64,000 nt of DNA from Thalassia testudinum (Eukaryota > Streptophyta > Magnoliopsida > Alismatales > Hydrocharitaceae), in NCBI GenBank assembly GCA_037157565.1, contig JAZHRO010000056.1, positions 29,821,501 to 29,885,500 on the forward strand, in the 5' to 3' direction. The position numbers and the translations under genes are program-made. Of the stretch, positions 21,400 to 33,199 are shown in pieces. Under the pieces are notes generated by a model that did not search any database, was not told the origin of the DNA, and saw only the letters and a list, made by a program, of their open reading frames with translations. The stretch's first letter is position 1. The number at the start of each line of letters is the position of its first letter.

Positions 21400-23345
21400 A
21401 TGCAAGGAAGAAGGTTATTAAGACCTAACCTCGCAGGACCTTGGGAGCCAAACCCAAGGCAGCAGAGGCGATTTTCGCCCAACCTCTCATCTCAACCTTC
21501 TTCCACCCGATTCGCTGAGATGGCTAATCCTGGTCCTCGAATTCGTCAGGACCTTGAAAATCAGGACCCAATGGCTCATCTGGAAGCCAAGGTTGAGGAA
21601 ATAGAATAGAAATATGAGCAGAGCATTGATTGGATTCTCATGACACTCGATAGGATGCAGCACCAACCACGTGGAGAACAACTGCGGGACTTCTATGATC
21701 TGATGGCAATAATCATAACACCTAGGTCTGGATTCCCGTAGGTGGAGATGCATTCGAGTTAAAACCAAATATCATAAGTCTAATTCAGACTCATTTCCAT
21801 GGAAACTCAAATAAGCATCCCTTCCAACACCTCGAAGACCTGAATCAGATTGCAGAGTCAGTTCGACCCAGGAATATTGATATTGGAATTGTTCTCATGA
21901 AGCTTTTTCCTTTTTCTCTCGAGGATAATGCTGCTTATTGGTTCAAGACCATCGGGAGGCCAATTGGAACTTGGGAGGAATTACGTCGCGAATTCCTCCA
22001 AAAGTTCTTCCCGAGCAGTCGAACAAATGCAATGAGGCATGCAATCACGACTTTTGCTCAAGGCCCTGGAGGGAAGCTACATGATGCCTGGGATAGATTT
22101 CACAATCTTCTCAGGAAGTGCCCACATCATGGTGTACCCAAATGGCACCTTGCGCAAGTATTTTACCATGGGCTGGATGACACACAACAGTACCTGGCTG
22201 ATGCATCTAGAGGTGGGAATTTTCTTGCGAAGGATGAGAACAATGCATTTGAACTGTTCGAGTCGTTAGCAGAGAATTCAATGAACTCTGCCTCAATGAA
22301 CCAGTTCCAGCGACCTGGACAACAATGAGTTAATGTCCACGAAGCTCAAGCCGAATCTGCTCGAGCCAACATGGACATTATCACCAAAAAGCTGGATAGG
22401 GTGGATCAGCTTGATAAGAAGCTCAATGAATTGATGCGAGCAAGATCTGGATCTTCTGGCAGCACTGCTCCATCTTACTCCTCTCAAGCATCCTGAGCCC
22501 CTCTGCTCGTACATATCCGATTACTCGGGATGTTTTCTCTCCATCTTTGTGGGATCCTGTATACTAGGAACTCGTGAACAATATGGATTTGGCACTGTAC
22601 AATAAGGGTTTCACAGCACATGATGATGCAAGTGCATATTATTGTGATGAATTCACATCTGAGACATCTTCGGCTTACGAAGATGTCAATGCCATTCAGG
22701 GATACGGGCGTAACAACCTATATTCTGAAACATATAACCCTGGTTGGCGCTAGCATCCCAATTTCACCTGGTCTGGTAATCCACAGAGACCGAGTCAAGT
22801 TCCACACTACTAGACCAGACAATACGGGAATTTGCATAACACGTATCCTAGGCAGTAGCTCCCATCTCAGTAGCAACAGACATGCTCTATCTATTAGCCG
22901 TTGCACCAAGCTGCCAACTACCCTCCAAAGCAGGCTGACCCTTTGGAGTCACTGAAGGAGGAACTGCAAGTATCTATTCGGAAATCTACTCATGACAACC
23001 TCTAAATAATGAAGGAAATGGTTGACCAAATACAGAGCATACAGAACATGCAGAACCAGATGATGCAGGAGCATAGATCACAGGGAGCTTTACCCTCCTA
23101 CCCTATCCCGAACTCGAGATATGAGTAGAATCAGGGTGCCCCACCTAGATTCCAAGCACCACAGGGGCAGGCACATGCGGTTATGCAAGCACCTCCCACA
23201 CCTCCTGGTTATGGGCTCGGTCAGCCACCTCTGTTGCCAAACCCTGTGTATCCAGACCAATGTGCTCCTCTGCCCCTGCATGGACAGCACGTCAATGCAA
23301 AAGCTGTTACCTTAAGGAGCAGAAGGACTACACAGGACCCACTAC
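21400..23345 (+). pseudogene. gag: gag of element D, broken
   Basis: Starts MQGRRLLRPNLAGPWEP at 21400, as in A. It is open to TAG at 21607, then a damaged region, then the gag core at 21897-22328 (MKLFPFSLED, YWFKTIGRPIGTW, FLQKFFPSSRTN, LLRKCPHHGVPKW). TGA at 22326 lies where A has TAG at 2428. Next come a lysine-rich coiled stretch, YNPGWR-stop-HPNFSW (TAG 22751), a second stop at 22811, and the TLRSRRTTQDP end near 23310. The two TAG positions 22751 and 22811 are the same as in A. Confidence 0.9.
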
Positions 23346-24430
23346 CTAGGCAAGCAGGTAACGATTTTTCCTGGGCCATACCACGAGATGGCTCACAATC
23401 CTCTTCCTCTCACAAGCCATCTTCATTAGATAAAGGAAAGAAGCCTTTTAACCTTGAAATTCCTGTCCCTTTTCCCACAGCCCTAACATGAGATTCAGCA
23501 TGGAAAAAGGACACGCAAAATTTCGAGGACCTGAAATCTATGTTCAAGGAAGTTCACATTTAGGTCCCTCTCCTCGAAGCGATAGATCACATCCCAGCTG
23601 TCACTTGGTTCGTTAAGGACTGCTGTACTTTGAAGCGGCAGCAGAGTATAGGACGACAAGCGGCATTATCTGACGAAGCCAGTGCAATTATTTTAGCTGA
23701 CTTACCTTCCAAGAAGAAGGACCCGGTCACACCATTGATTTCTTGCTTGTTGTAGGATTCCCCTTTTGATAGGGCCCTTCTTGACTTGGGGTTGTCCATC
23801 AACCTAAGTCCCACCACAACATTTGATAGATTTTGATTTGGGGAGTTAAAGCCCACCTCGATTACCATACAGTTGGCTGACCGATCTGTGAAAACATCGA
23901 GGGGGGTGGTTGAAAACGTGATTGTAAAAGTCCAAGGATTCTGCTTTCCAGTGGACTTTTTTGTTCTTGATATGGAGGTTCCTCCTAATCTCTGTGATGC
24001 ACTAATTATCTTAGGTCTCCCGTTTCTGGCAACTGCCTGCGCAAACATTGACTGTGCATCAGGGTGCATGGAGATTGCCTTAGGAAATGAAAAGCTTAGA
24101 CTAGACATTTTTAGGGCATCAAAGAACTTTAATTGTGATTTGATCGAGGAGGATAGTGTCGATGAAGATTCAGCTTTCTGTGGGAACATTGGGCTCCTCT
24201 GCAGCGACCCAATGGCACATTCATCCTCACTATCAAGGGTCTTTGATCAAGAACTACATAGGACTGAGGCTACTAAAATACACATTTCATCCAATGGATC
24301 TAGTTGTCATGGGTGTTCATCTGCTCCTAACACCCCTGATCCTGACTATCCTGTTTTATCCAACACTGATATCTTAGGACAGAATTACATGACCACTGCA
24401 GGCAGATTCTTCATAAATCAGGATCAGTAA
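23346..24430 (+). pseudogene. pol: Protease region of element D pol, broken
   Basis: The basic-acidic linker near 23440-23640 equals A at 9810-10030. The protease reads FDRALLDLGLSINLSP (same DLGLS change as A, so the change is old), a TGA at about 23837, then the open part 23873-24430 with PTSITIQLADRSV beginning just before, VIVKVQGF, DFFVLDMEVPP and LGLPFLATA. A TAG near 23754 stands where A has CAG. An acidic tail leads to RT. Confidence 0.88.
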
Positions 24431-25760
24431 ATTTCCACTATTGTTTCCTCTCCTCCCCTACATAAGCCTCCACCCCACCCTCTGCTACTAGAGCTACAAC
24501 CCTTACCTGATTTGCTCAAATACATGTTTCTGGGGGAAAGTGAGACATATCCAGTGATTTTCAATGCTTACTTGACTCTAGATCAGGAACACCGGTTGAT
24601 CTCCATTTTACGAGCACATAGGGCTACTATCTGGTGGGGCATTGTTGATCTCCACAGAATTCGCCCCTCATATTGCACTCACATATCTACATTGATGAAG
24701 GGGTGAGATCATTGAGACAACCTCAGAGACACCTAAATCCAAATATGTTGGAGGTTGTCAAGAAGGAGATCATTAAATGGCTGGACGCAGGCATTATCTA
24801 TCTGATTTCCAACAGCCAGTGGGTGAGTCCCATTCAGATGACTCACCATAATCAGAAATGAATTGGGCAAATCCATCCCGACCTGCACCACGACTTCTTG
24901 GCGGGTTTGCATTGACTACAGGAAGCTAAACTCGGCTACCAAAAAGGAACATTTTCCTTTGCCCTTTATTGATCAGATTCTAGAATGGCTAGCCAGGCGT
25001 AGTTTCTTCTGCTTTCTGGATGGATACTCTGGGTACAATCAAGTCACATTCAACTCGGAAGACCAAGACAAGATGACTTTTACGTGTCCCTTTGGAACAT
25101 TCGCTTTTAAGCAGATGCCTATTGGCCTTTGCAACACACCAGCTACTTATCAACGATGCATGATGGCCATCTTTTCAAACATGATTAGGGATTGCGTAGA
25201 AGTGTTCATGGATGACTTCTCTGTGTTTAGAGACGATTTCTCATCTTGTCTCGATAACCTCATAAAGATTCTGAGGAGATGTATAGAAGTTAACCTAGTA
25301 CTTTCATGGGAAAAAAGCCATTTTATGGTGAGGGATGGCATCATACTAGGTCATAGGATCTCCTCTAATGGACTCGAGGTCGACCGAGCGAAATCATTTC
25401 ACGATTACCTCCACCTAGCTCTGTCAGGCAAATCAGATCATTCTTAGGGCATGTCGAATTTTATCGAAGATTCATTTGAGATTTCTCAAAAATTGCTCGT
25501 CCATTAACGAATCTTTTGGTAACCGACATGCCTTTTGAATTCGACTCCTCGTGTCTCAGCGCTTTCCAGACCTTACGAAATGTTGTCTCCAGTGCAGCTA
25601 TTCTCCAACCCCCCGATTGGTCGCTCGACTTCGACTATCGGAGCTGTTCTTGGCCAGTGTCGGGAGCGCCATCCATTTGTAGTATACTACGCCAGTAAAA
25701 TGCTAAACAAGGCTTAGTGTAACTATACAGTCACTGAGAAAGAATTACTGGCCGTAGTAT
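24431..25760 (+). pseudogene. pol: Reverse transcriptase and start of RNase H of element D, broken
   Basis: RT is split over two frames: 24512-24706, then 24673-24861, then 24863-25447. Visible are LNPNMLEVVKKEIIKWLDAG, CIDYRKLNSATKKEHFPLPF, CPFGTFAFKQMP, CNTPATYQRCMMAIFSNM and VFMDDFSV with the catalytic Asp pair intact. After a frameshift near 25448 the thumb and connection continue. Around 25635 a deletion relative to A removes the stretch with the first RNase H Asp (A has CDAFDFAV), leaving LDF joined to the remainder before GAVLGQCR in another frame. Confidence 0.9.
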
Positions 25761-26154
25761 TCAGTTGGAGAAATTTAGGTCATACTTAGTCGGGTCCAAA
25801 GTTATCATCTACACTGACCATTCCACCCTCCGGCATTTGTTGGCAAAGAAGGATGCCAAACCCTGCCTTATCAGATGGATCCTTCTGTTGCAGGAGTTTG
25901 ATATTGAAATCCATGACAAAGTTGGAGCACATAATGTTGTGGCGGACAACTTGTCTCAGCTAGACCAAGACTACATTCCGTACTCCTCGCTGATATCAGA
26001 TCGATTTCCAGATGAGTCTCTACTATCTATCAACTCTGTGGAGTTTCCTTGGTATGCTGATAGAGCAAACTATCTTGTCGCAGGCAGGCTACCTGTGGGA
26101 TTATCCAAGGATCAAAAGCTCAAATTTATATCAGAGTTTAAGTTCTATTTTTGA
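25761..26154 (+). pseudogene. pol: RNase H, second half, element D
   Basis: Open from 25765: [44 protein letters not shown] and VADNLSQLD. The Asp of YTDHS is kept. The frame continues into the linker before integrase and ends with TGA at 26152, where A and H have a tryptophan or aromatic codon. Confidence 0.88.
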
Positions 26155-27333
26155 GATGACCCATTGCTCTTTCGCATTGGGGCTGATCAGATCATCCGTA
26201 GATGCATCCCTAATTTAGAAATCTTAAGTGTGCTATCCTTTTGCCACAGCGATGCTTGTGGGGGTCATTTCTTAGGTCGAAAAATCACTGCAAAGATTTT
26301 GCAGTTGGGATTTTTATGGCCGACCATTTTCAGAGATACACACGAGTTTATCAAGTGTTGTAAGTGATGCCAGGCAGTCGGTTCTATGACCCGAAGAGAT
26401 ATGATGCCTCTCCAATCCATTCTGGTCGTAGAAGTGTTTGATGTCTGGGGCATCGACTTTATGGGCCCCTTCCCAAACTCACATCGCTTTGAGTACATAC
26501 TCGTAATATACTATGTCTCAAAGTGTGTAGAAGCCATCCCGGCAAGACAAGTTGATCATAAGACTGTTATATCCTTTGTCCAGCAATTTATTTTTGCGGG
26601 ATTCGGAGTTCCCCGTTCCCTAATAAGTGATGGGGGAAGCCACTTCATCCATGCCCATTTCAGATCATTATTGAAGAAATACGGGGTGCAGCATTGCATT
26701 GCTACCCCGTATCACCCATAGACCAATGGGCAGGATGAAGTATCAAACCATCAAATCAAGCTTATCCTTCGAAAGACAGTTAGACCTAATAGGAAGGATT
26801 GGTCCGATCGGTTGATCGATGCACTATGGGCTTATCAAACAGCGTAGAAGGCTTCGTTCAGAATGTCACCATACCGCATGGTGTATGGAAAGGCCTGTCA
26901 CCTTCCTGTGGAGGTAGAGCATCGTGCCTTTTGGGCGGTGAAGAAGTGTAGTTTTAACCTTGAGATCGGAGATTATGAAAGGAAGCTCCAGCTCAGTGAG
27001 TTAGAGGAGATTAGGTAGGAAGCATATGAGAATGCAAAAATATACAAGGACAAGACAAAAGCCTTCCATGATCAACACATCCGGAGGAAGGAGTTCGCAC
27101 CTAACTAGCTGGTTTGGTTGTTTGACTCCCGACTCAAATTCTTTGCAGGAAAGCTTAAGTCTAAGTGGATTGGGCCATTTTTGGTGGTCCACCCGTATCC
27201 TAATGGGGCGGTCCAAATTAGTGACTGAAAATCTGGGCATGTTTTTACGGTTAATAGCTAGTGCCACAAACCATTCTTTGCCCAGGAAACTCCTCCTACT
27301 GACGAAATGATACATCTTCTTGAGGACGTTTGA
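26155..27333 (+). pseudogene. pol: Integrase of element D, catalytic residues intact, broken by stops
   Basis: Frame 26164 onward reads the HHCC finger (FCHSDACGGHF, then CCK-stop-CQA), then [22 protein letters not shown] and TNGQDEVSN, so the D-D-E triad is complete, unlike in A. It continues [32 protein letters not shown]-stop, [20 protein letters not shown] and PYPNGAVQ. In-frame TAG codons lie at the ends of 26367 and 26721 blocks and at 27259, the last shared with A. Otherwise the frame holds to about 27331. Confidence 0.92.
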
Positions 27334-27546
27334 CTAATGAGTTGCCCAGCTGGAGGCGTTAAACTCAGCACGTATACATAGCATATTTCATTTTTGCATA
27401 ATGTTTTGCATATTGTTCTGCATATTGTGTATGGCATTGCAGCAATGGCGTGAGCTGAATGATAACTCAGAAGCAGTTCCAGGTGATTTCTATCCACATA
27501 CACCCAGCCTTATTTCTTTTATTCATGCATGAGGACATGCAAACAC

Positions 27547-27563
27547 TTAGGCATGGGGGGGTA
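27547..27563 (+). other. First (internal) polypurine tract of element D
   Basis: TTAGGCATGGGGGGGTA after pol; same core as the terminal tract. Confidence 0.65.
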
Positions 27564-28890
27564 GTTCATAAAAAATTGAAAATTTTCTGCCAACAATTGG
27601 GGGGATTAGATCGTTTTATCAAGAGGTTTTATTAAAGATTTATTCTTTAGTATAATTTCATACTTGCAGGTTGATTTAGCAATGGATCCTCTGTGAAAAC
27701 CGATAGACATTTCTAGTTTGTTGAAAAGAAGCATCGCTTCTTCTCCTGAACCCTTGGACAACAATCAGGGAGTCAGGTGAACTATCTTCTAGTAGATCCG
27801 CCAAAACATATGTGAGGTGAGAGTAGAGAGTATTGGTGCTCCGAGGCTAGTATAAAGAATCTTTAATAATTGAAAAATGACACTTGGAGTTGGGCATAGT
27901 TTTTGCTCTCAATTTTTGCGTACTAAATTTGTGAGAAATTCCATATGAGAGCCACCAAATAAGGCAAAAACACAGAGAGCGGGTTCTAATAAAACTATGA
28001 CTGAGGTGGATGGTCATGACCATCCTCTACGGAATCCTTGGCTGAAGGAAGGTACAGATGTCAAGGTTAGAAATACATCGTCCTATCCATCCCCTACTCG
28101 GTGACGAGAAGAGGCACTTCCACCAAATAAGCCACCCAAAATCCTCTTGGTCATCCCAAAATTCTCCAAGAATGCCTCACGTATAAAAGTACCTATATCG
28201 TGTTATGTTGTGCTGAGAAATACAACAGTATGTCGTGTTGTGGCATTGTGCCAATAGATTTGCATACAAAAGAGTTGTTTGCTCGAAAAAAAAAGAGAGA
28301 AGAAGAAAAAGAAAGAAAAAAACAAAAGAAAAAAAAGGGTGTTATGTAAAATAGTTGCGTAATGTGAGTCAAGTTAAATGTTTTGAAATGTTTTGAGGCA
28401 GAAACACCTACCACCCTCAAGAACCACCAAATACAGCCTTACCTACTTTTTCTGTATTTTTGACCGCCTGAATACGGGCTGAGAAGTCTGACTTAGTTGT
28501 AGGGTTATCAGAACCTAATTAAAGTGCCATGCCATGCGAGACCACTAAATACATTTGCAAATCTGGTGAGATGTGAGCTTAATAAGAAAAAGAAAAAAAG
28601 AGAGAAGAGTACAAAAGATTAAAGAGTGCACAATTTTTCCAGCCCCTCTCTCAGTTGATTTATTCAATAATCTGGAAATGTAAATTATGAAATACTAGTC
28701 TCTAAGAAGTACCAGAAGAGAGTGAGCCACCAAATACAATCCAGTTAACTCAGACAACTCCTACCTAAACCAAACACTGGGGCCAAAATTAGAAAATATT
28801 TTATAACTCCGAGAGAAGAGGTTCGCCTATCTCGATAGAATTTTACTAGGGGTCAAGTACAAGCTTTAAATGTATATCGACTATCAAGAT

Positions 28891-28905
28891 TTAGGCATGG
28901 GGGTA
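28891..28905 (+). other. Terminal polypurine tract of element D
   Basis: TTAGGCATGGGGGTA followed at once by TGATTG, the start of the left arm of palindrome P. Confidence 0.88.
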
Positions 28906-30172
28906 TGATTGCATAGTATTCATAGGCCCTAACTCTCCTGAATTAAGCTAGAACTTAGCTTAACATGAACATTCTGCATACATATGCAATGTATTCTACA
29001 TCGTAGTTGATAGATGTGTTTTATGTATTAAACTATGTTATTTGAGAGGTATTAATGATGGAAGGTAATCTAGGGCTGTAGATGATAGATCCAACCATGT
29101 GGATTTGTTCGGAATAATGACGGGAGTCCAACACATCCAAGATCGCATCAATCAGACTTCCGTAGCACCCTAGGGAGTCCTTAGAAGAACAAGAGCCAAG
29201 GGGCAAATTGAAGAAGATCCGAACCTCAAATGACAAATCTAACCATATGGATGGATTTGGATCGATGTTTACAATCCAACGGTGCAGAAATCAACATAAT
29301 CGTAGGCCTGCATCATCAGATATAAAGAGAAGAACGGATGGCCATGATGGCACCACGAGGAACCATCACAGCTACCCCTCGCCGTGCCCCCAACCCCTGA
29401 AGGCGCCTCGCCTCGCAGCGTGGTCCGTTGGATGTTCATCCAACAGCCACGAATGTGCCACATCGCCACCCAGAATAGATTAATATAAATATAATTAAGT
29501 ATATATGACAAAGGCTCTGCGCAGCGTAGGGCACGGGTTCGAGCCCTGCGCTGCGCAGAGCCTTCGTCATATATACTTAATTATATTTATATTAATCTGT
29601 TCTGGGTGGTGATGTGGCACGTTTGTGGCCGTTGGATGAACATCCAACGGCCCATGTTGTGAGGCGAGGTGCCTTTAGGCGTTGGAGGCATGGCGAGGTG
29701 CGGCTGCGATGGTGTCACGTGGTGTCATCATGGCCATTCGTTGTTCTTGTCTTTATATCTAATGATGTAGACCTCCGATTAAGTTAATTTCTACACCGTT
29801 GGACTGCAAACGTCGATCTGGATCCATCTGAATAGTTGGATTTGTCATCTAAGGTCCAGAATTTCATTAATTCGCTCCTTGGCTCTTGTTCTTCTGCGGA
29901 CTCCCTAGGGTGCTATGGAAGTCTGATTGATGCGATCTTGGATGCGTTGGACTCACGTCATTATTCCGAAATAATCCACAAGGTTGGATCGGTCATTTGG
30001 AGCCCTGGATTACCTACCATCATTAATACCTCTCAAATAACATAGTTTAATACATAAAACACATCTATCAACTACGATGCAGAATACGACGCGTATGCAT
30101 GTGGAATGTTCATGTTAAGCTAAGTTCTAGCTTAATTCAGGAGAGTTAGGGCCTATGATTACTGTACAATCA
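28906..30172. repeat. Palindrome P: 1267-bp inverted repeat with LTR-like ends
   Basis: Left arm about 28906-29532, right arm about 29543-30172 as its reverse complement, with roughly 10% differences by eye. The tips read TGATTG and CAATCA. The first 80 bases of the left arm resemble the U3 start of the A-family LTRs, and part of the right arm resembles the minus-strand LTR of element H (43950-44250). The left arm begins right after the polypurine tract of D. No TATA-R-U5 part is present. I see no target-site duplication. Confidence 0.85.
29510..29566. other. Hairpin at the centre of P with a B-box-like loop
   Basis: Arms with GGCTCTGCGCAGCG pair around a loop containing GGGTTCGAGCCC, which resembles the T-arm/B box of tRNA genes (GGTTCGANTCC). 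No A box or full cloverleaf is visible, so a tRNA gene is not called. Confidence 0.5.
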
Positions 30173-30886
30173 ACCACCAAATAAATTTGAGATCCACCAA
30201 ATATGGCCTTAACCCACCTTTCTTCTATTTCTGACCTCCCGAATACTGGCTGAGGAATTCTAACTTAGTGTTAGAGTTATGGGAACTCAATTAAGGTGTT
30301 AATGCCAATTGAGACCACCAAATATAGGTCATATGTGTGAATTTGGTGAGATTGTGAGCTCTAAGAAAAAGAAAGACAAGAAAAGAAAAAGAAAAAGAAA
30401 AAGAGAGAATGAATGCAAAGGAACCAAAAGAGAGCATAGTTTTTCTCATCTTTCTCTGAGTTGAGTTACGTAATAATTTGGGAATCTAGACTCTATAGTA
30501 CTAATCTCTAAGTAGCACCAGTCGAGAGTGAGCCACCAAATATATAATCTTTTCCCTCTAAGATTCTCTACCTAAGCTTAAAGTTGGGTGGGATTCATAG
30601 AATATCTTGAATACCCCGAGGGAAGAAGTCCACCTATCCAGCTAGAATTTTTACTAGGGGTCAAGTACAGGCTTTAGAGGTGAATTAGCTTTTCACTCGA
30701 ATCCGTTGCAAAAGCTACATGACTACACTTTCACAATTGTCTGGATTTCTTGAACATAGGATGTAAATAAAATGGAGAAAAATCTCTTGGCATACACTTG
30801 ATAAAATAATCAATCCCTTAGGGACCCTTCTATGAATAATTTAGTTTGCATTTGCTAGGGACTAACAAGATTTAGGCATGGGGGTA
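30173..30886 (+). other. 3' region fragment of element E ending in a polypurine tract
   Basis: It begins inside the 3' region, equivalent to A at 15083, with CCACCAAAT words at 30175, 30194, 30323 and 30532, and ends in TTAGGCATGGGGGTA (30872-30886). All upstream parts of E are missing; palindrome P abuts on the left. Confidence 0.82.
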
Positions 30887-31829
30887 TGATTGTGCAGCAA
30901 TCATAGGTCTTAATTGACCTAAATTAGGCTAGGACTTAGCATAAGTTAGGGTAATTCATGCATGCATAATAATTACTAGCACCATTACTGCTTTCTTCTA
31001 GCTATGCAAAAAATAATGCTATAATGTACTGATTAGGGGCATTATGTCAATTGTAAGTAATAAGATAATCAGAAGCTAGATATATAGGTGGATCTAAAGC
31101 TAGATCTGAAGAATAAAGAATAACTGGTGTTGTAGTAGAGCTGGAACGAAAGACCTAGATTAGATGTAGTAGATAATAATGTAAAGGAGTTAAGGTATGC
31201 TATTCTATGAAGTAGGAATAAAGCAATAAATTGTGAAGAACTTAGGTCCATCCTAGCCCTAGGATAGCCTAGAAGCTTCCCTAAGCCTTAGCCACACTTA
31301 GATTAGGTCACTGCACCCTAGGAAACCTTAAAAACTTAATTCCATCCTCTATTTGGATGTCCAGATGAGCTATAGGATGTCCAGGACCCTTAGCCAACAC
31401 CCACACACCTTAAACCCACTTCTACAGTGTTATTGGATGTTCAGACACTTGGTCAGACGTCCAATTTCTATAGAATACCCAAGACAGAACCTAGAATCCC
31501 TCTTGACTCTGATTGGACGTCCAGACAATAAGTTTGGACTTCTGATTTTTCATTATAAGGCGTCTGATAACTTTATTGGATGTCCAGAACTACCCTCCAG
31601 ACCCTGTTTTGAGATTCAAGCCTTGATCTTGGATCTCTAGCTCCCTGAACCCAATTCTAACCCCCTAGGAACCTAAATTAAGGTGCCCTAACCCTAGTAC
31701 ATCACCTCTAGACCTTCCTAATGACCTAATTAGGTCCTCACTAAACCTAATTGACTTGGACCATGGTCAATCTCTTCAATCTAATCAATTGGACTCATTG
31801 AGTCCAATTGAGCCCTGATCTCAACACAC

Positions 31830-31834
31830 ACTAT
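31830..31834. repeat. Target-site duplication ACTAT, left copy (S3)
   Basis: Directly before TGATAAATG; repeated at 34042-34046. Confidence 0.93.
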
Positions 31835-32039
31835 TGATAAATGCCAGTTTATCATCATTCTTATGCATTAAAACAAACCTAGCTCTTAGGATTTTATTCT
31901 GTAAATGGGTTTTTGGGCTGCATTTAGGCATTACTAGGTTAGTCATGCATTGCATTTTCTTTTGTTGTTTTAATGTGTTTTTGTGAGTGTTAGGGATGAA
32001 CAGATATACAAATCCCTAAAACCCTAGCACTCAAGAAGG

Positions 32040-32850
32040 CAAATGGTGAAGCAAGAGCTCAGACTAGCTGGAACTCAGCTTGATCCAGCTCACCATAGCT
32101 GGAACCTAGCTCACTTGAACTAGGGTTAGCTCATCCCAGCTCCATTCAGCTAATCTTAGCTAAATGGTAGCTCAAGAGAGTTCATCTTAGCTCACCCTAA
32201 CTCAAGTCATCTCAGATCCAGCTCAACCTAGTTGAGTCTAGCTCATTTTAGCTTCCATTAGTTCACAGCAAGCTCTAGCTAGCTCAGCTGAGTTGACTGG
32301 AGTTTGCCCCAGCTCAGATCCAGCTACATCCAGCTCCACTCAACTCCAGCTAGCTGAAGAAGAACTCATCCCAGCTCAGGAAGCTCAAGTCCAGCTCCTG
32401 GGGACCTAGCTTAGCCCAAGCTAATTGAGCTAAGTTATGTTAGCTGTCTCAACCAGCTCAATCCTCCCCGGGATTACCAGACCCATCTCACCTCAGCTAC
32501 ATTCAATAGAAGCCAGCTCACTTTAGCTTGGCTTAGTAGCTAGCAAAGAACTAGCAAGCTAAGCCAGCTGGAGTAGCCCCATGCTGACCTCTTCAGCAGC
32601 TGCCAGCTCCACTTCAGCTCCGGACTCTTCAGAACCAGCTCCTCCCTCCAAACCCTAGCTCCAACACCTCCTCCTCTACTGCACCATTAGCTAAGCTAGC
32701 TTAGCTTAGCTTAGCTTATCTTAGCTATGCTCCAACTTCCTTGGCTTGTACCACCCAAAAACCCTACCTAACAACTCCACCAACTAGCTCCACCTAAGCT
32801 CCACATAAGCTGAACCTACTTGGCGCCAACCTAGCCTACCCACCACCTCA
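32040..32850. repeat. AGCT-dense domain in U3 of S3
   Basis: Dozens of AGCT tetramers in words such as CAGCTCA, TAGCTCA and CTAGCTTAG, with irregular spacing and no fixed repeat unit. The same domain is in the LTR of element I at 37150-37860. Confidence 0.9.
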
Positions 32851-33190
32851 AAAAGACACCTAAAAGTGGCACCAAAACCACCCTAACTACCCCCTTGTTG
32901 GCACCACTTTTCCCTCCAAAAATCCCCTTCATCTCCACCACACATCTCCCCTTAAACCCATCTCCACCCTCCACATAATCCCACCTTCTAGAAACCTCAA
33001 AGTTGGTGCCAACTCATGGCACCTCTCCATGGTTGGTGCCACTTTTAGGTGCCTCTTGACCAACCCAAACTACCCCCCTTACACCCCTTAGGTGGCGCTA
33101 ACCATCCTTAACACTAGGATCATCTAACCACCTCCATCCTCCCATATTCGCCCTCTATTTCAAGAGGCACCTTAACCCCTCATCCTACCC

Positions 33191-33199
33191 TATAAAAAG
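33191..33199 (+). promoter_or_regulatory. TATA box of LTR S3
   Basis: TATAAAAAG followed by ACCACTACC. Confidence 0.7.

Larger units (their letters stand above)
20236..28905 (+). mobile_element. Element D: decayed Athila/Tat-type retrotransposon without normal LTRs
   Basis: PBS, leader, gag, protease, RT, RNase H, integrase, 3' region and terminal polypurine tract are all present in order on the plus strand, and domain by domain it resembles element A. The left edge is the PBS itself, joined to fragment C; no LTR lies there. The right edge is the polypurine tract joined to palindrome P, whose left arm takes the place of the 3' LTR U3. All genes are broken. Confidence 0.88.
27334..28905 (+). 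other. 3' region of element D with two polypurine tracts
   Basis: About 1.6 kb without a meaningful ORF. CATGAGGACATGC and the first tract (27547-27563) follow pol; the second (28891-28905) ends the element. CCACCAAAT-type words recur at about 27951, 28110, 28424 and 28728. A purine run lies at 28284-28340. Organisation equals the 3' region of A. Confidence 0.8.

Noticed and set aside
29521..29553. tRNA gene at the centre of P
   Set aside because: Only a T-arm-like loop; no anticodon arm, A box or 7-bp acceptor stem.
28906..30172. P as a Mutator-type or foldback DNA transposon
   Set aside because: Tips are LTR-like and follow a polypurine tract; there is no 8-10-base target duplication. Not fully excluded without more copies.
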